From the NCBI GenBank assembly GCA_002747455.1, contig PDPG01000055.1, forward strand, positions 1 through 52,284: a DNA stretch of 52,284 nucleotides. The letters are read 5' to 3'. A program made the position numbers and the translations under genes. Position 1 is the first letter of the stretch. The number at the start of each line of letters is the position of its first letter. A model generated the notes under the pieces. The model ran no database searches and had not been told where the DNA came from. It saw only the letters and a program-made list of their open reading frames with translations. Shown one piece after another: positions 27,503 through 38,233 of this stretch. This DNA is from Pseudomonadota bacterium (lineage in GTDB: Bacteria > Pseudomonadota > Gammaproteobacteria > Thiotrichales > Thiotrichaceae).

Positions 27503-30500
27503 CTATGCCAATGGCTGCAACAGTGCCATTAACTCCGCTTGATCGAAGGTCGTACCCTTTTCGCCACCGGAGTAGATATTATCAGCAAGCTGTTGTTTTT
27601 TCGCCTGTAGCGCCAATATCTTTTCCTCGACCGTTTCCTCAGTCAACAGTTTATATACAAAGACAGGCTTGTCCTGACCCAAGCGATACGCCCTGTCCGT
27701 CGCTTGCTGTTCCACCGCAGGATTCCACCACGGATCATAATGAATCACAGTATCGGCGGCAGTTAAATTCAATCCCGTTCCCCCAGCCTTGAGACTAATC
27801 AAAAAAACGGCCGCATCACCATCCTGAAACGCACTAATCGCTTCGGTCCGTTTGCGGGTTTGTCCGGTGAGTTTACTGTAAGAGATTTTAAGGCGTTTTA
27901 GTTCACTCTCAATCAAGCCCAACATGGTTGTAAACTGCGAGAATAAGAGAATCTTGTTCCCACTTTCCACCATCTCTGGCAACATCTCCATAAGCATTTC
28001 AAGCTTGGCGGATGACTTGACGTTTTTGGCCTTATCCAGCTTCAACAGCCGCGGATCACAACACACTTGGCGTAGTTTCAGCAGTGCGTCCAAAATCATA
28101 ATATGGCTTCGGGAAAGTCCCTTTTTCTTAATTTCTTCCTGTACTTTCCTGTCCACCGCCAGCCGTACTGTCTCATACAAGTCGCGCTGTTTACCGGATA
28201 AGGCCACGGTGCGGATAATTTCCGTTTTCTCCGGCAGCTCCACCGCAACTTCACGCTTCGTGCGTCGCAGCATAAAGGGTTGAACGCGCTTTTGTAGTTG
28301 CTTACTTCGATCAATATCGCCCTGTTTTTCAATGGGGTTTCTAAACAAACGATTAAAGCGATCCAAAGGCCCAAGGTAGCCCGGCATTAAAAAGTGGAAC
28401 ATTGACCATAGTTCACCCAAGTGATTTTCAACAGGCGTTCCCGTCAGACACAGACGATGCTGCGCTTTTAACTGGCAAATTTGCTGTGCAGCTTTAGCAC
28501 GAGGGTTCTTAATTGCTTGTGCTTCATCCAATAGCACGTAATGGAACGACTTGTCCTGATAAAACTCGGCATCTCGCACAATCAGGGGATACGTTGTAAT
28601 CGCAATATCCACCTGTTCCAACTCTGCAAATCGCTCCTTACGGTCAGCCCCTTGCAATATCAACACCTTCAAGTCTGGTGTAAAGCGCTGTGCTTCATTC
28701 TTCCAGTTACTCATTAAGCTGGTCGGTGCAATGATTAAATTTGGATGTTTGGCCCGCTGGGACTCTTTCTCATACAGCAATAAACTCAGTGCCTGAATTG
28801 TCTTACCCAGCCCCATGTCATCCGCCAGAATGCCATTAAACCGATAGTCCCGCATAAACGATAACCAGTCATAACCCCGCTGTTGATAGTCCCGCAGTGT
28901 TGCGTGTAATTGATCCGGCAAAGGTGCTGTCTGAATACCCTTAAAGGCTTGCAAACGATCATGTAGCTGTTTCAGCTCCTCCGCACCTTTCCACTGTAAA
29001 CCAGCATCATTTAGTATACTGCCATAATGCATTCCCTCATGGCGTGAGAACTCTAAGTTCCCCGATGCATTCAGCGTATCCGTGCCATACAACTCGATCA
29101 GCGTATCCAGTACGTTCAGCAGGCGATCTGTGGGCAGTTTCACCCATTGATGGGTATCTATTTGAAATAGGCGGTACGGCTCCATTTTTAGCGTTTCACG
29201 CAGCAGACTTGTGTCATCAGTACTGGCGAGCAACTCCACCAGCAGCGGCAACAGATTAATGCGCTGCCCGTTCAGCTCAAAGCCAAGTGCCAGCTCAAAC
29301 CATTCACCGGCCCCATCGGACTCCAACTCCGCATGCCACTCGTCAACCTGATCAATCTGTAGTTGAAAATCATCAGCCATAACGACTTGCCAACCCTTAT
29401 CCCGTAAGGCAGGCACCTGATTTTCTAAGAAATCCCCCCAGCGTTCTATGGCTACTTCAAGTGTTGGTTCAGCAAGAATGACATGGCTTAACACACCATA
29501 GTCTGGATGCGCGGTATGAATCCGGTGGAAACCGGCCTCTTGCAATGTTTGCATCGCGGCTGACTCACAGGCATGATCCCGCATCACCCGATAGCGCCTG
29601 GTACCCTCAACCCATACCAACTGTTCCGCAGATAACTCCGCTTCCGTCCGTGGCACGATAACCACACCATCATAGTCGAAAGAAAGGCTGGCCAGATGCA
29701 TCCGTTGTTCACCGGTTCTTGAGGAGCTATGCAAGTGAAGCACAATACGGGGAGGTACTCCGCTAATATCAATATTTTCAATATCCAGCTCCACTGGTAG
29801 CGGAATTTCCTGCGTTGGAAAAATCTCCAGCAACTGCTCACTCACCTGCTTAGCCTGCGCAGTCGGCAAGGGTGGCGCATTTAAAAACGCCGTAAGCTGC
29901 GCAGGACTTAACGAGGGATGAGTAACCTGCCCACATTCACGATTTTCGGCATCAATATAATAAAAATTTGCCAGTCGGAATACATCTGTTAGCGGACGGT
30001 TGTACACAAGATGGCTATATAGATAGCCCTCATCCTCACGCCACTCCAGTGCAGCCTCCACCGCAGCCCCTTTCAGTATGGGCTTGCTTGCCCTTGCCAT
30101 CTCCTCCCAGAAACAACGCCTTGTAGCCAGCATTTTTTCTAACACAAGCTCCCCAATGTCCCCAAACAAAGGGTAGGTATAAACCATGTAATAACCATAG
30201 TGATCATCCGCTAAGGAACTAAGGACTTTACAAATCTCCATATCTACTTCTTCGTAGAATACATTTCCATAGGAGTATTCATTTACATCGTAGGCTTTGA
30301 CCGCTGAAGGTTTACCATAGCCCCCCGCCTTTAGGCGGCGGACTTTCTGAAGGGATACACACAAACAATGTTGACCTCTGCGTGTGCCCGCACTCAGTAC
30401 ATACACAAGATCAAACTGTGTACTCTTCTCCGAACGAGGAAGGCCGTGTTCTGGTACAAATGATGAAGGCAAGCCTGATTCTTGGGCTACAACATCATCA

Positions 30501-30904
30501 AGCCACTGATTAACACGCAGCGTTGCAGCATCCGGTTGCAACACCCCACTACCATCTTCCTTCAGCCGTTCTTCCATGAGCATTACAAAAAAGCGACACA
30601 GGGCAGCAACACCATGCTTACAATTGCGAACACTGGGGCACATGCAAATGGATGAAACCGAAAAAGAGCCATCACTTTTATTATTAAAAAACAACTGCGT
30701 CTGGATGGGTTTGTCAGTAGTCTCATACGCTATTGTGGAAATATTTAGTTGCCTATCACTAACGTCCACCACATTATCAATACTAATATCGTGGTCATGG
30801 AAAAATTTAACCCCCTCAGCGACCGTATCACGCCCAAATATTTGGTTTAAATGATTAATGTTAATACCAAGCTGCGCCAGTAGGTTATTGCTGGAATGGT
30901 TCAT
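27503..30904 (-). CDS. SNF2-family DNA translocase with N-terminal SWIM zinc finger
   Basis: A protein of about 1133 residues. The SWIM finger is visible near the N-terminus as CMCPSVRNCKH (CxC ... CxH). After a long middle region come the SNF2 helicase motifs: Walker A ADDMGLGKTIQAL, the DEAH-like box LLDEAQAIKNP, LTGTPVENHLGELWS, and motifs V-VI SLKAGGTGLNLTAAD and QATDRAYRLGQ. Bacterial SWIM-SNF2 proteins are ATP-driven remodellers of DNA-bound complexes; the precise role is unknown. An in-frame TTG at 30955 would add 17 residues; neither start has a clear ribosome site and I prefer the ATG. The small membrane-protein gene follows closely. Confidence 0.9.
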   Translation of the reverse strand: MNHSSNNLLAQLGININHLNQIFGRDTVAEGVKFFHDHDISIDNVVDVSDRQLNISTIAYETTDKPIQTQLFFNNKSDGSFSVSSICMCPSVRNCKHGVAALCRFFVMLMEERLKEDGSGVLQPDAATLRVNQWLDDVVAQESGLPSSFVPEHGLPRSEKSTQFDLVYVLSAGTRRGQHCLCVSLQKVRRLKAGGYGKPSAVKAYDVNEYSYGNVFYEEVDMEICKVLSSLADDHYGYYMVYTYPLFGDIGELVLEKMLATRRCFWEEMARASKPILKGAAVEAALEWREDEGYLYSHLVYNRPLTDVFRLANFYYIDAENRECGQVTHPSLSPAQLTAFLNAPPLPTAQAKQVSEQLLEIFPTQEIPLPVELDIENIDISGVPPRIVLHLHSSSRTGEQRMHLASLSFDYDGVVIVPRTEAELSAEQLVWVEGTRRYRVMRDHACESAAMQTLQEAGFHRIHTAHPDYGVLSHVILAEPTLEVAIERWGDFLENQVPALRDKGWQVVMADDFQLQIDQVDEWHAELESDGAGEWFELALGFELNGQRINLLPLLVELLASTDDTSLLRETLKMEPYRLFQIDTHQWVKLPTDRLLNVLDTLIELYGTDTLNASGNLEFSRHEGMHYGSILNDAGLQWKGAEELKQLHDRLQAFKGIQTAPLPDQLHATLRDYQQRGYDWLSFMRDYRFNGILADDMGLGKTIQALSLLLYEKESQRAKHPNLIIAPTSLMSNWKNEAQRFTPDLKVLILQGADRKERFAELEQVDIAITTYPLIVRDAEFYQDKSFHYVLLDEAQAIKNPRAKAAQQICQLKAQHRLCLTGTPVENHLGELWSMFHFLMPGYLGPLDRFNRLFRNPIEKQGDIDRSKQLQKRVQPFMLRRTKREVAVELPEKTEIIRTVALSGKQRDLYETVRLAVDRKVQEEIKKKGLSRSHIMILDALLKLRQVCCDPRLLKLDKAKNVKSSAKLEMLMEMLPEMVESGNKILLFSQFTTMLGLIESELKRLKISYSKLTGQTRKRTEAISAFQDGDAAVFLISLKAGGTGLNLTAADTVIHYDPWWNPAVEQQATDRAYRLGQDKPVFVYKLLTEETVEEKILALQAKKQQLADNIYSGGEKGTTFDQAELMALLQPLA

Positions 30905-31034
30905 GGTTTTCTTGGGAGATGATGTTAAGGAATGACCATTCGACTGCGTTTTCAAGTGAATGTCAAATGTTTGTTACGAAGGCGAGCTGGAGGCAGATGT
31001 TGGGCACAGTGAAGCAAAAGAGGTGGTAACGACA

Positions 31035-31058
31035 CCCTGTATGGGACTCCATACAGGG
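31035..31058. other. Perfect hairpin between the SNF2 and formate-THF ligase genes
   Basis: CCCTGTATGG and CCATACAGGG (10 bp, no mismatch) flank a 4-base loop. It lies about 135 bases beyond the fhs stop on the minus strand and upstream of the SNF2 gene. There is no T run, so it is not a standard terminator. Confidence 0.6.
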
Positions 31059-31191
31059 CGTACATTGATTGATGAAGCGATGGTCACTCAGTGCAGCAAG
31101 CCTGCCCAAATTCTCTATGAGAAAACTTCGGTAAATAGCGCAGCCGCAAAGGAGCCATCAGACTTTCAGTCGTGAGACATTGTGACAGATT

Positions 31192-32871
31192 CTAGAACAA
31201 ACCATCAATCTGACCTTTATCATTCAAGTGAATGTGATCTGCTGAGGGAACTCGCGGTAGACCAGGCATCGTCATAATGTCTCCACACACTACGACCACA
31301 AACTCCGCTCCGGCTGACAGACGGATTTCGCGGATTGGCACCTCATGTCCTGTTGGCGCACCCATCAGGTTTGGATCGGTTGAGAAACTGTACTGCGTTT
31401 TAGCCATGCAAACAGGAAAATGCCCATAGCCATCACGCTCAAACTGTACAAACTGATCACGAACTTTCTTGCTAGCAGAAATACCACTTGCGCCATAAAG
31501 AGTTTTCGCAATGTGTTCAACTTTATCCCACAGCGGCATTTCGTCGTTGTATAGCAACTCGAAGTTTGCTTCGCCCGCATCGGCAACTGCGGCAATATGT
31601 CTAGCCAAGTCCTCAGTGCCCTCACCACCTTTTTCCCAATGCTCACAGTTAAACGCCTTCACACCCATCTTTTCGCAGAAGGTATGAATCGCCTTTAACT
31701 CCTCATCGGCATCCGTCACGAAACGGTTAATCGCAACCGTCACGGGTACACCATAATTTGACAAGTTCTTGATGTGCCTTCCAAGGTTCTCACAGCCTGC
31801 AACAACCGCCACCACATTCTCTTGATTAAGATCGGTTTTCGCCACACCACCGTGCATCTTCAACGCTCTAGCGGTCGCTACCAATACAACCGCAGAAGGC
31901 TCCAGACCCGTTTTACGACATTTAATATCGAAAAACTTCTCTGCACCCAAGTCCGCGCCGAAGCCTGCTTCAGTCACCACATAATCGGCAATTTTCAATG
32001 CCGTTGTGGTTGCAATCGCAGAGTTACAACCATGTGCAATATTGGCAAATGGGCCACCGTGAATAAAAGCAGGGTTATTCTCCAGAGTCTGAACCAGATT
32101 CGGCATGAAAGCATCTTTCAACAATACTGTCATAGCACCTTCCGCATTGATGTCACGCGCACGAACCGCTTGCATATCACGCGTGTAACCCACCACGATA
32201 TTACCAATGCGGCGGCTCAAATCATCCAGATCAGTCGCCAGACAGAAAATCGCCATAATTTCCGAAGCAACCGTGATGTCAAAACCACTCTCACGTGGTG
32301 TGCCATTAAATGGGCCACCCAGACCAATCGTGATGTTACGCAATGCGCGATCATTCATGTCCAGTACACGACGCCAAGTAATTCGGCGAGGGTCTAAACC
32401 AGTCTTATTTTCCCAATGAATGTGGTTATCAACCAGTGCCGCCAACAAGTTATGTGCTGCACCAATGGCATGGAAGTCACCCGTGAAATGCAGGTTAATA
32501 TCTTCCATAGGGACAACCTGTGCGTATCCCCCACCGGCGGCTCCCCCTTTCATACCAAAACAAGGCCCCAGACTCGGCTCACGAATACAAATCGCCGCTT
32601 TTTTGCCAATACGATTCAGGCCATCCCCCAGACCTACAGTAGTCGTGGTTTTACCCTCACCTGCGGGTGTCGGAGAAATCGCCGTCACAAGGATTAGCTT
32701 ACCTTGCTTATTGTCTTTAACGGACTGAATAAACGCCTGACCAACCTTTGCTTTGGTGTGTCCGAAGGGAACTAATGCCTCGTAGGGGATCCCTAATTTT
32801 TCACCAATCTCACCAATGGGCTGCATGGTGGATTCACGTGCGATTTCGATGTCACTTTTGTAAGATGCCAT
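31192..32871 (-). CDS. fhs: Formate-tetrahydrofolate ligase
   Basis: A 559-residue enzyme that joins formate to tetrahydrofolate with ATP, giving 10-formyl-THF for purine and one-carbon metabolism. The P-loop is [18 protein letters not shown] (about 68-85). Family blocks include [48 protein letters not shown] and [19 protein letters not shown]. Length is normal. The ribosome site AGGAAG precedes the ATG. It stands alone; no folD or formate dehydrogenase gene is nearby. Confidence 0.98.
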   Translation of the reverse strand: MASYKSDIEIARESTMQPIGEIGEKLGIPYEALVPFGHTKAKVGQAFIQSVKDNKQGKLILVTAISPTPAGEGKTTTTVGLGDGLNRIGKKAAICIREPSLGPCFGMKGGAAGGGYAQVVPMEDINLHFTGDFHAIGAAHNLLAALVDNHIHWENKTGLDPRRITWRRVLDMNDRALRNITIGLGGPFNGTPRESGFDITVASEIMAIFCLATDLDDLSRRIGNIVVGYTRDMQAVRARDINAEGAMTVLLKDAFMPNLVQTLENNPAFIHGGPFANIAHGCNSAIATTTALKIADYVVTEAGFGADLGAEKFFDIKCRKTGLEPSAVVLVATARALKMHGGVAKTDLNQENVVAVVAGCENLGRHIKNLSNYGVPVTVAINRFVTDADEELKAIHTFCEKMGVKAFNCEHWEKGGEGTEDLARHIAAVADAGEANFELLYNDEMPLWDKVEHIAKTLYGASGISASKKVRDQFVQFERDGYGHFPVCMAKTQYSFSTDPNLMGAPTGHEVPIREIRLSAGAEFVVVVCGDIMTMPGLPRVPSADHIHLNDKGQIDGLF

Positions 32872-33078
32872 TCTTTCTTCCTGGATTAGATAGATAATTA
32901 CACAGTGTCTGTCACTGCTTTTTCTGTTAAATATTTTTATCGATAAATAAATAATAATTTAGTCTAAATAACATTTGCCACTAAATTATTTACAGCAGAT
33001 AATGAAACAGGTTTTATTAAGTTGCAAGCACTTTTTCTGCGTTTAACCAGCACAATTTTCAGGTGTCCGAATGTCGTT

Positions 33079-33531
33079 ATGAGCTACCTACTAATTATCG
33101 CCAATACTCCCACCCCAAACACACAGCGCCTTTTCCAGTCGGTTATTAAGGGCGCACAACAAACAGGCTATCCGGTTGTGAGTAAATCACCACTGGAGGC
33201 AAGTGCAGAGGATATTCTCTCAGCTTCCGGTGTCATTTTGGGGACTACTGAACACTTCGGCTATATGAGCGGTTTAATCAAAGACTTATTGGAACGAATT
33301 TATTACCCCTGCATGGAGAATACCGACGGAATGCCGTGGGCACTATACGTAAAAGCAGGATTAGATGGTACGGGTGCGATAAACAGCGTTGGGAAGATCG
33401 TATCAGGAATGCGCTGGAAAGCCGTGCAAGAACCTTTACTTTTACATGGTTCGTTTACAGAGGAATTTTTGGGCGAAGCCGAAGCCTTGGGTGCCGGAAT
33501 GGCAGAAGGCTTAAAGCTTGGAATTTTCTGA
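33079..33531 (+). CDS. Flavodoxin-like NAD(P)H-dependent oxidoreductase
   Basis: A 150-residue flavodoxin-fold protein. The first strand and phosphate loop read MSYLLIIANTPTPNTQRLFQ, and the flavin-facing loop is GVILGTTEHFGYMSGLIKDLLERIYYP. It probably binds FMN and transfers electrons or reduces quinones; the substrate is unknown. The start is placed at the ATG before SYLL because upstream in-frame codons give a sequence atypical of flavodoxins. It is divergent from fhs, and a terminator follows 13 bases after the stop. Confidence 0.8.
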   Translation: MSYLLIIANTPTPNTQRLFQSVIKGAQQTGYPVVSKSPLEASAEDILSASGVILGTTEHFGYMSGLIKDLLERIYYPCMENTDGMPWALYVKAGLDGTGAINSVGKIVSGMRWKAVQEPLLLHGSFTEEFLGEAEALGAGMAEGLKLGIF

Positions 33532-33543
33532 ATACTCAAATAG

Positions 33544-33575
33544 AAAAGCCATCGGCAACAACACCGATGGCTTTT
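33544..33575 (+). terminator. Bidirectional terminator between convergent genes
   Basis: A 12-bp perfect stem (AAAAGCCATCGG at 33544-33555 and CCGATGGCTTTT at 33564-33575, 8-base loop) lies between the flavoprotein gene and the end of the DUF945 gene. Confidence 0.85.
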
Positions 33576-33615
33576 CCTCAGCAACAAACGCTACTGGTAG
33601 GCAAATCCCACCTGT

Positions 33616-35109
33616 CTATTTACTAGGCGGTGCTGAAATTGGCAGTGGAGTTCCATTAACCAATAACTGCCCATCTTTAATCTGCACATCAGACTTAAAT
33701 GTATCACCCTCAAGTGAAACAAAGTCCGCAGCCATCATCTGCAACATTGGCGTCACACCCATTTTATCAGTCACACTCTTATTCAAGTCTGCGTGACCGC
33801 GACCGACCAGCATGGAAAGCACCTTTTGTGGATTAGGCATTGCCGCCAGTTCCATCAAGTCCTGCTCAGACATATTCAGGCCCGGCTTAAAGCCCAAGTC
33901 AATGTCAGCATTCAAACCACCCTCATCAGACTTTGCATGCAATTCAACACGTGTAGCAAAACCACTGTTCACCAGCATCCGCGCAACAACTGGCAGCTCA
34001 TCCTGCATTTCCTGATCTAAAGTGGATAAATCCTCCTCGGAAGAAACCTGCTGTATAAACTGTTGGTATTTCTTCACGATCTCAGTGGGTAAGCCTTTGA
34101 ATTGAATTTCAAGATCAGCAGCCTTCACATTGATAGGAGACTCCAAGGCGGCCATTAAACTGGGATCTAGTTTCGCAGCATATTTCGCCGTGATATCAAT
34201 ATGCTTGTCATCCGGCTGTTTGACCGTGCTGACGAATTTTAGCTCAGGAAGCTTAACTGGCTCAGGCGAAACCTCCTTCCCACTAAAGGTGATATTCTGA
34301 AGTAAAATTTCCGTGTCGCCAATGAACGAGTCAAAGCCCTTGGCTTTCTCATAAGTTCCCTTAAGCCCCATACTTTGCACGATAACGTTAGCTTCATCAC
34401 CAAAGGTAGCTTCAATCTTACTACTTTTGGCGTCGTAGCTGCCTTTCATCTGCTTATCGTCGCCTTCACCCTCAATATCCATGGTGAATGGCTTGAGTAT
34501 AAACTGCTCCTCATCGCCTTCATTGCTCACCGACAACTGTTGAACATCCATCTTTCCTGTGAATGTCAGGCTATTGCTCAAACTGGACTGGCTAGTCAGT
34601 GTCGCCCCCGCAAAATTAACCGTCGTGCCATCTTGCTTATGCTTGATCGGTGCAACAACAAGCTGTTGATCCATATTCCCGGCGAAGCCAATAACACTCT
34701 CAGAGGTGAAGGTATCATTTTTAATAAATTCTGGTGTTTCCAGTCCCGATAAATCAGGACGCGCGACCCACTTAGCCATACCAAAACCGGCATCTCCCAA
34801 GTAAGGCCCGTGAGTAATGTCCATGTTCACCGGAATATCATACACAACAGGCGCAGATTCACCCGGTAGATTCAGGGCAAGATGCAAGATCCATTTGGAC
34901 TTAGCATTCATGTACCCTTTTTTATAGGACTTTACAGTCACCTTGGCATCTTCAATCTGCGGATTCGCTTTAACCGATGCCTCTATTTGTTTATTCATCC
35001 ACGTCGCCCGTTCCTGAACGACTTTCTCAATTTGAGAGCCAAAGAAGTACGGAGAGGCAGCCGCCGCTGCGCCCGCAAGAACCACTGTTCCGATTAGTAA
35101 CTTTTTCAT
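33616..35109 (-). CDS. DUF945 (YdgA-like) family protein
   Basis: A 497-residue envelope protein. It opens MKKLLIGTVVLAGAAAAASPYFFG, a signal-anchor typical of the family, followed by the amphipathic KVVQERATWMNKQIEA and a long beta-rich extracytoplasmic region. The block near 470, DKMGVTPMLQMMAADFVSLEG, is followed by the closing DGQLLVNGTPLPI of DUF945 proteins. The function is not established. A longer frame runs 21 codons upstream, but the MKKLL start gives the expected signal-anchor. No strong ribosome site is seen. Confidence 0.85.
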   Translation of the reverse strand: MKKLLIGTVVLAGAAAAASPYFFGSQIEKVVQERATWMNKQIEASVKANPQIEDAKVTVKSYKKGYMNAKSKWILHLALNLPGESAPVVYDIPVNMDITHGPYLGDAGFGMAKWVARPDLSGLETPEFIKNDTFTSESVIGFAGNMDQQLVVAPIKHKQDGTTVNFAGATLTSQSSLSNSLTFTGKMDVQQLSVSNEGDEEQFILKPFTMDIEGEGDDKQMKGSYDAKSSKIEATFGDEANVIVQSMGLKGTYEKAKGFDSFIGDTEILLQNITFSGKEVSPEPVKLPELKFVSTVKQPDDKHIDITAKYAAKLDPSLMAALESPINVKAADLEIQFKGLPTEIVKKYQQFIQQVSSEEDLSTLDQEMQDELPVVARMLVNSGFATRVELHAKSDEGGLNADIDLGFKPGLNMSEQDLMELAAMPNPQKVLSMLVGRGHADLNKSVTDKMGVTPMLQMMAADFVSLEGDTFKSDVQIKDGQLLVNGTPLPISAPPSK

Positions 35110-35172
35110 ATTTTTTTGATGGAGATAGTTAGAAAACAGGCCAACTCTAACGCGCAGACCCCGGCAGGTCAA

Positions 35173-35776
35173 GCAAGTAGAATCTACAGATAAAACACAA
35201 CTTTAAGTAATAAATGAAAAATTAATACCGCGCCGTTCGATAAAGAAGATGGCGCATTTACCACCTTTTTACTACTCAAACCATGTAGATTATAAAAATA
35301 TCGGACAGTTCCCCGGATCGCGCAAACAATAGTCCAGCATAGGGCCTGTCTTATTTTTTACGAGTCGAACCATCCCACAAGTACAGCCATGCTTTAAGTG
35401 CGGACAGTAATTTGACAGCAATATGGATTACAACCACCTGACAACCAGCTTAATAACCAACAGATTATGCTAAATCCCGACCATGTGACCCATGAAGCCG
35501 ACAACTGGCCGATGTAACCACAATCACTGGAATCACTCACACTAAACACGCAATATAACACTCTAAAATTGACAAAACGACGCAGGCGCATTGCCCACAG
35601 GGTAAATCTGTTAACTAATTGATCACCCACCCCACCTACATGGGTATCGCATTCCACTCATCATACACATTGACCCTTTCAAGAAAACTTCAGCCATGTA
35701 AAAGGCGTCTCACCTTTACACTATTACCCCCATATGTAGTGAATAAAAAATAAGTCACAAGGAAGCTCATACCTCC
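35173..35776. other. Intergenic DNA upstream of the DUF945 and acyltransferase genes
   Basis: About 600 AT-rich bases between divergent genes. I found no tRNA, repeat or convincing small gene. AAGGAAG near 35760 is the likely ribosome site of the gene that follows. Confidence 0.55.
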
Positions 35777-36934
35777 ATGATTAATCTAAAACTTAGTCAT
35801 ATTACAACGACCGATGAATTTCGTGCGCTTCGCGATGAATGGAATACGCTGAATGATCGCGCCAGACAAGGCACCATATTTTCCTCTTGGGAGTGGCTGT
35901 TTAGCTGGTGGGAAGTTTACCAACACGAGGGGAAACGTCAGTTATACATTTTATGTTGCCGCCAACACGGTAAACTGGTGGGCATTGCGCCATTTCAGAT
36001 TCATTACCACCCCAGACGCTACTTTCCGTGCAATACCCAGCTAATCTTATTGGGAACGGGCGAAACCGATGGCACTTTGGTGCTGAGTGAATACCTTGAC
36101 ATTATTGCCGAACCGGGTCTTGAGTCGCGCATTATGGAAGCATTCAGCAACGCGCTCATGGCGAAACAAGAAATGTGGCAAGCCACAAAATTTACACAAC
36201 TTCTGGCAGGCTCTAACCTGAGCCGTTTATTTGAAGGCCAGCACCTATCCATTATTTCCAAGGAAACACCTTGCGGCTTTCGGACATTAATCGATTTACC
36301 AGACACCTACAAAGACTATCTAATGAGTTTGCGCAAGAAAAAGCGCAATAACATTACCCGCATGTACACGCGCTTACAGACCGAGCAAACTTTTGTGGTA
36401 GATAGCCTGAATGATGGTCTGAACCCGGATATTGCCCTCACCGAGTTGGCTGGTTTAAACCGGGAGCGTTTTACGCAACTAAAGCAGCCTAGCCCTTTTG
36501 ACTCTGCCAACTTTAAAGCCTTTCATCATTCACTGGTTAAACGCCTATTACCGCTGAATAAAGTTCAGATTCGTATTTTGCGAATTAAAGGCAAGGCTGT
36601 GGCAGGTCTGTATAGCTTAATTGATGGCGAGACTATGCACGCATATCAGTGTGGCTTTGAATCAAAACTGGGGCATCGCTATGCCCTACTCACCATGATG
36701 CTTACACAGGAAATTTCACACTGTATTGATGACCCGCAGTTCACGCGCTTCAATTTCATGTATTCAATTGACGAAAATTCTTACAAGCTACGCTACAGCG
36801 CCTATACAGAACCGATGTTTAACCTGAGTCATTTCCCGAGAGGCTACAAAGCACAGCTGTATCAATTCATCCACGGGCCTTTGAAGCAGCAAGTGAAGTC
36901 TCTGCTCAAGAAAGTCCGGAAAACATCAGGCTAG
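35777..36934 (+). CDS. BioF2/CelD-like GNAT acyltransferase (FemAB-type fold)
   Basis: A 385-residue protein. Features of the Acetyltransf_6 (BioF2-like) family are the early WEWLFSWWEVYQ, the YLMSLRKKKRNNITR loop near 180-195, and the second GNAT half with VAGLYSLIDGETMHAYQCGFESK (about 275-297), followed by FNFMYSIDENSYKLRY. Relatives include CelD/BcsL-like proteins of exopolysaccharide synthesis and FemAB-type transferases. The donor and acceptor are unknown. It is convergent with the JmjC-like gene, and no polysaccharide genes are adjacent. Confidence 0.82.
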   Translation: MINLKLSHITTTDEFRALRDEWNTLNDRARQGTIFSSWEWLFSWWEVYQHEGKRQLYILCCRQHGKLVGIAPFQIHYHPRRYFPCNTQLILLGTGETDGTLVLSEYLDIIAEPGLESRIMEAFSNALMAKQEMWQATKFTQLLAGSNLSRLFEGQHLSIISKETPCGFRTLIDLPDTYKDYLMSLRKKKRNNITRMYTRLQTEQTFVVDSLNDGLNPDIALTELAGLNRERFTQLKQPSPFDSANFKAFHHSLVKRLLPLNKVQIRILRIKGKAVAGLYSLIDGETMHAYQCGFESKLGHRYALLTMMLTQEISHCIDDPQFTRFNFMYSIDENSYKLRYSAYTEPMFNLSHFPRGYKAQLYQFIHGPLKQQVKSLLKKVRKTSG

Positions 36935-37067
36935 GTGCCCACTCGCACGGTGACCCAAGCGCACAGTTTATCAGCCAGTATTCGTCTTATTATCACTTTA
37001 TGCTTTCATCACATACAAAGACATCGTCTGTGCCTAAAAATTAACAAGACGATTACTGGAACAACAC

Positions 37068-38039
37068 TCAAGTTACTTTAGAAAATGCCGTTAAACTACT
37101 CTCTGCCCGCCGCGACATACCATCAGGCGCACTTGCATCTAATTGCAAATCACTGACATAAGTTGATGTGCGCTTCCCTTTTTTCAGCACGCCCAGCTTC
37201 TTTAGCGCAAAATAGCTAAACGACTTTATTTCGGCAATCATCCCTGTACGGGCAATTGAGCGGTTTTGAATCCCAAGAGGTTTAAGAATATGGTGATTAA
37301 AGCCATGTACTCCCAACTGGCGGCGGCTTTCTCTTGACCCGTAGCTAGTCGTCAGTGATACGTTAAAACCAATATTCTCTACTCGATGCGGGGCATGTTG
37401 TGGCCAGCTCACCACCTCGCCCGGCGCAAGCTCATGGCTAAAGGCATAGTCGTCATACCAACATTTAAATGGCACATTTTCGTGGCGGCATTCACCGATA
37501 ATCTCTTCCACATAGACCTGTGGCGCAAAGCGTTCATCTCGCGCTGGATAAACCCACACCTTTTTACGGCCTTTTAAGTGCCATAACATATTGGCATCTG
37601 CATCCACATGACAATACACCTGTACGCCTGGCGATGAAATTAGCAAGGCACTAAAAGAAGACCTGGCATTGGTAATGTGGTCACAATTAGCATTAATCAA
37701 CGCATATATTTGTGCGATCATGTCCGCATATTCGCCATTATACTGATCAATATTGATAGCATTGACCCACATACGCCCTTTTTGTAGTGCGTCCAAAATC
37801 TCACGACCACTGCTGTTATCCAAATGCACAGGCATCCAGTCCTGATGTCGTTCGGGATTATTACCCATTGTGTAACACTGCAACCAATGGCGTGGATAAT
37901 TATCCAGTAGTGCCTCCAGCGCAGTATCACTGAATAAATCGGACTCATGCAAAGTATGCTTCAAGACCTGTGGCTTTATCCCGAAATCCCGATATTCCTC
38001 AGGACTCCACTGAATACAATCAGAATATGTTTCCGACAT
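37068..38039 (-). CDS. JmjC/cupin-like Fe(II)-2-oxoglutarate dioxygenase
   Basis: A 323-residue protein with a double-stranded beta-helix core. The metal triad can be proposed as H144 and D146 in VYCHVDADANMLWH and H218 (or H215) in SWPQHAPHRVENIG; LKGRKKVWVYPARDE between them is a typical cupin-8/JmjC strand, and K157-K160 are candidates for 2-oxoglutarate binding. Bacterial relatives hydroxylate proteins, ribosomal proteins or small molecules; the substrate here cannot be told. The C-terminal 90 residues are basic and unassigned. It is divergent from the ClC gene. Confidence 0.8.
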   Translation of the reverse strand: MSETYSDCIQWSPEEYRDFGIKPQVLKHTLHESDLFSDTALEALLDNYPRHWLQCYTMGNNPERHQDWMPVHLDNSSGREILDALQKGRMWVNAINIDQYNGEYADMIAQIYALINANCDHITNARSSFSALLISSPGVQVYCHVDADANMLWHLKGRKKVWVYPARDERFAPQVYVEEIIGECRHENVPFKCWYDDYAFSHELAPGEVVSWPQHAPHRVENIGFNVSLTTSYGSRESRRQLGVHGFNHHILKPLGIQNRSIARTGMIAEIKSFSYFALKKLGVLKKGKRTSTYVSDLQLDASAPDGMSRRAESSLTAFSKVT

Positions 38040-38233
38040 ACATTTATTCTCTTATTTTTACTATGAAATGGATTATTCCTCCGCCCCAGACTACCCTTCG
38101 CAGCACTCCAAGCGGTAAGCCTCACAGGACTAAAGGTCGAAACATGGCGCGCAATGGAAAAAACCAGATTTCTCTGCATTATTAGTACTCAGCCCTTTTC
38201 AAGCCCCCAAAAACTGACCTAGAATCGGCACTT

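Noticed and set aside
30960..31175. Plus-strand ORF of 71 codons between the SNF2 and fhs genes
   Set aside because: No ribosome site, no recognisable motif, and it runs through the perfect hairpin. Not strong enough to call.
35394..35657. Minus-strand ORF of 87 codons in the gap before the acyltransferase gene
   Set aside because: Trp/Cys-rich composition unlike the neighbouring proteins, no ribosome site and no family resemblance.
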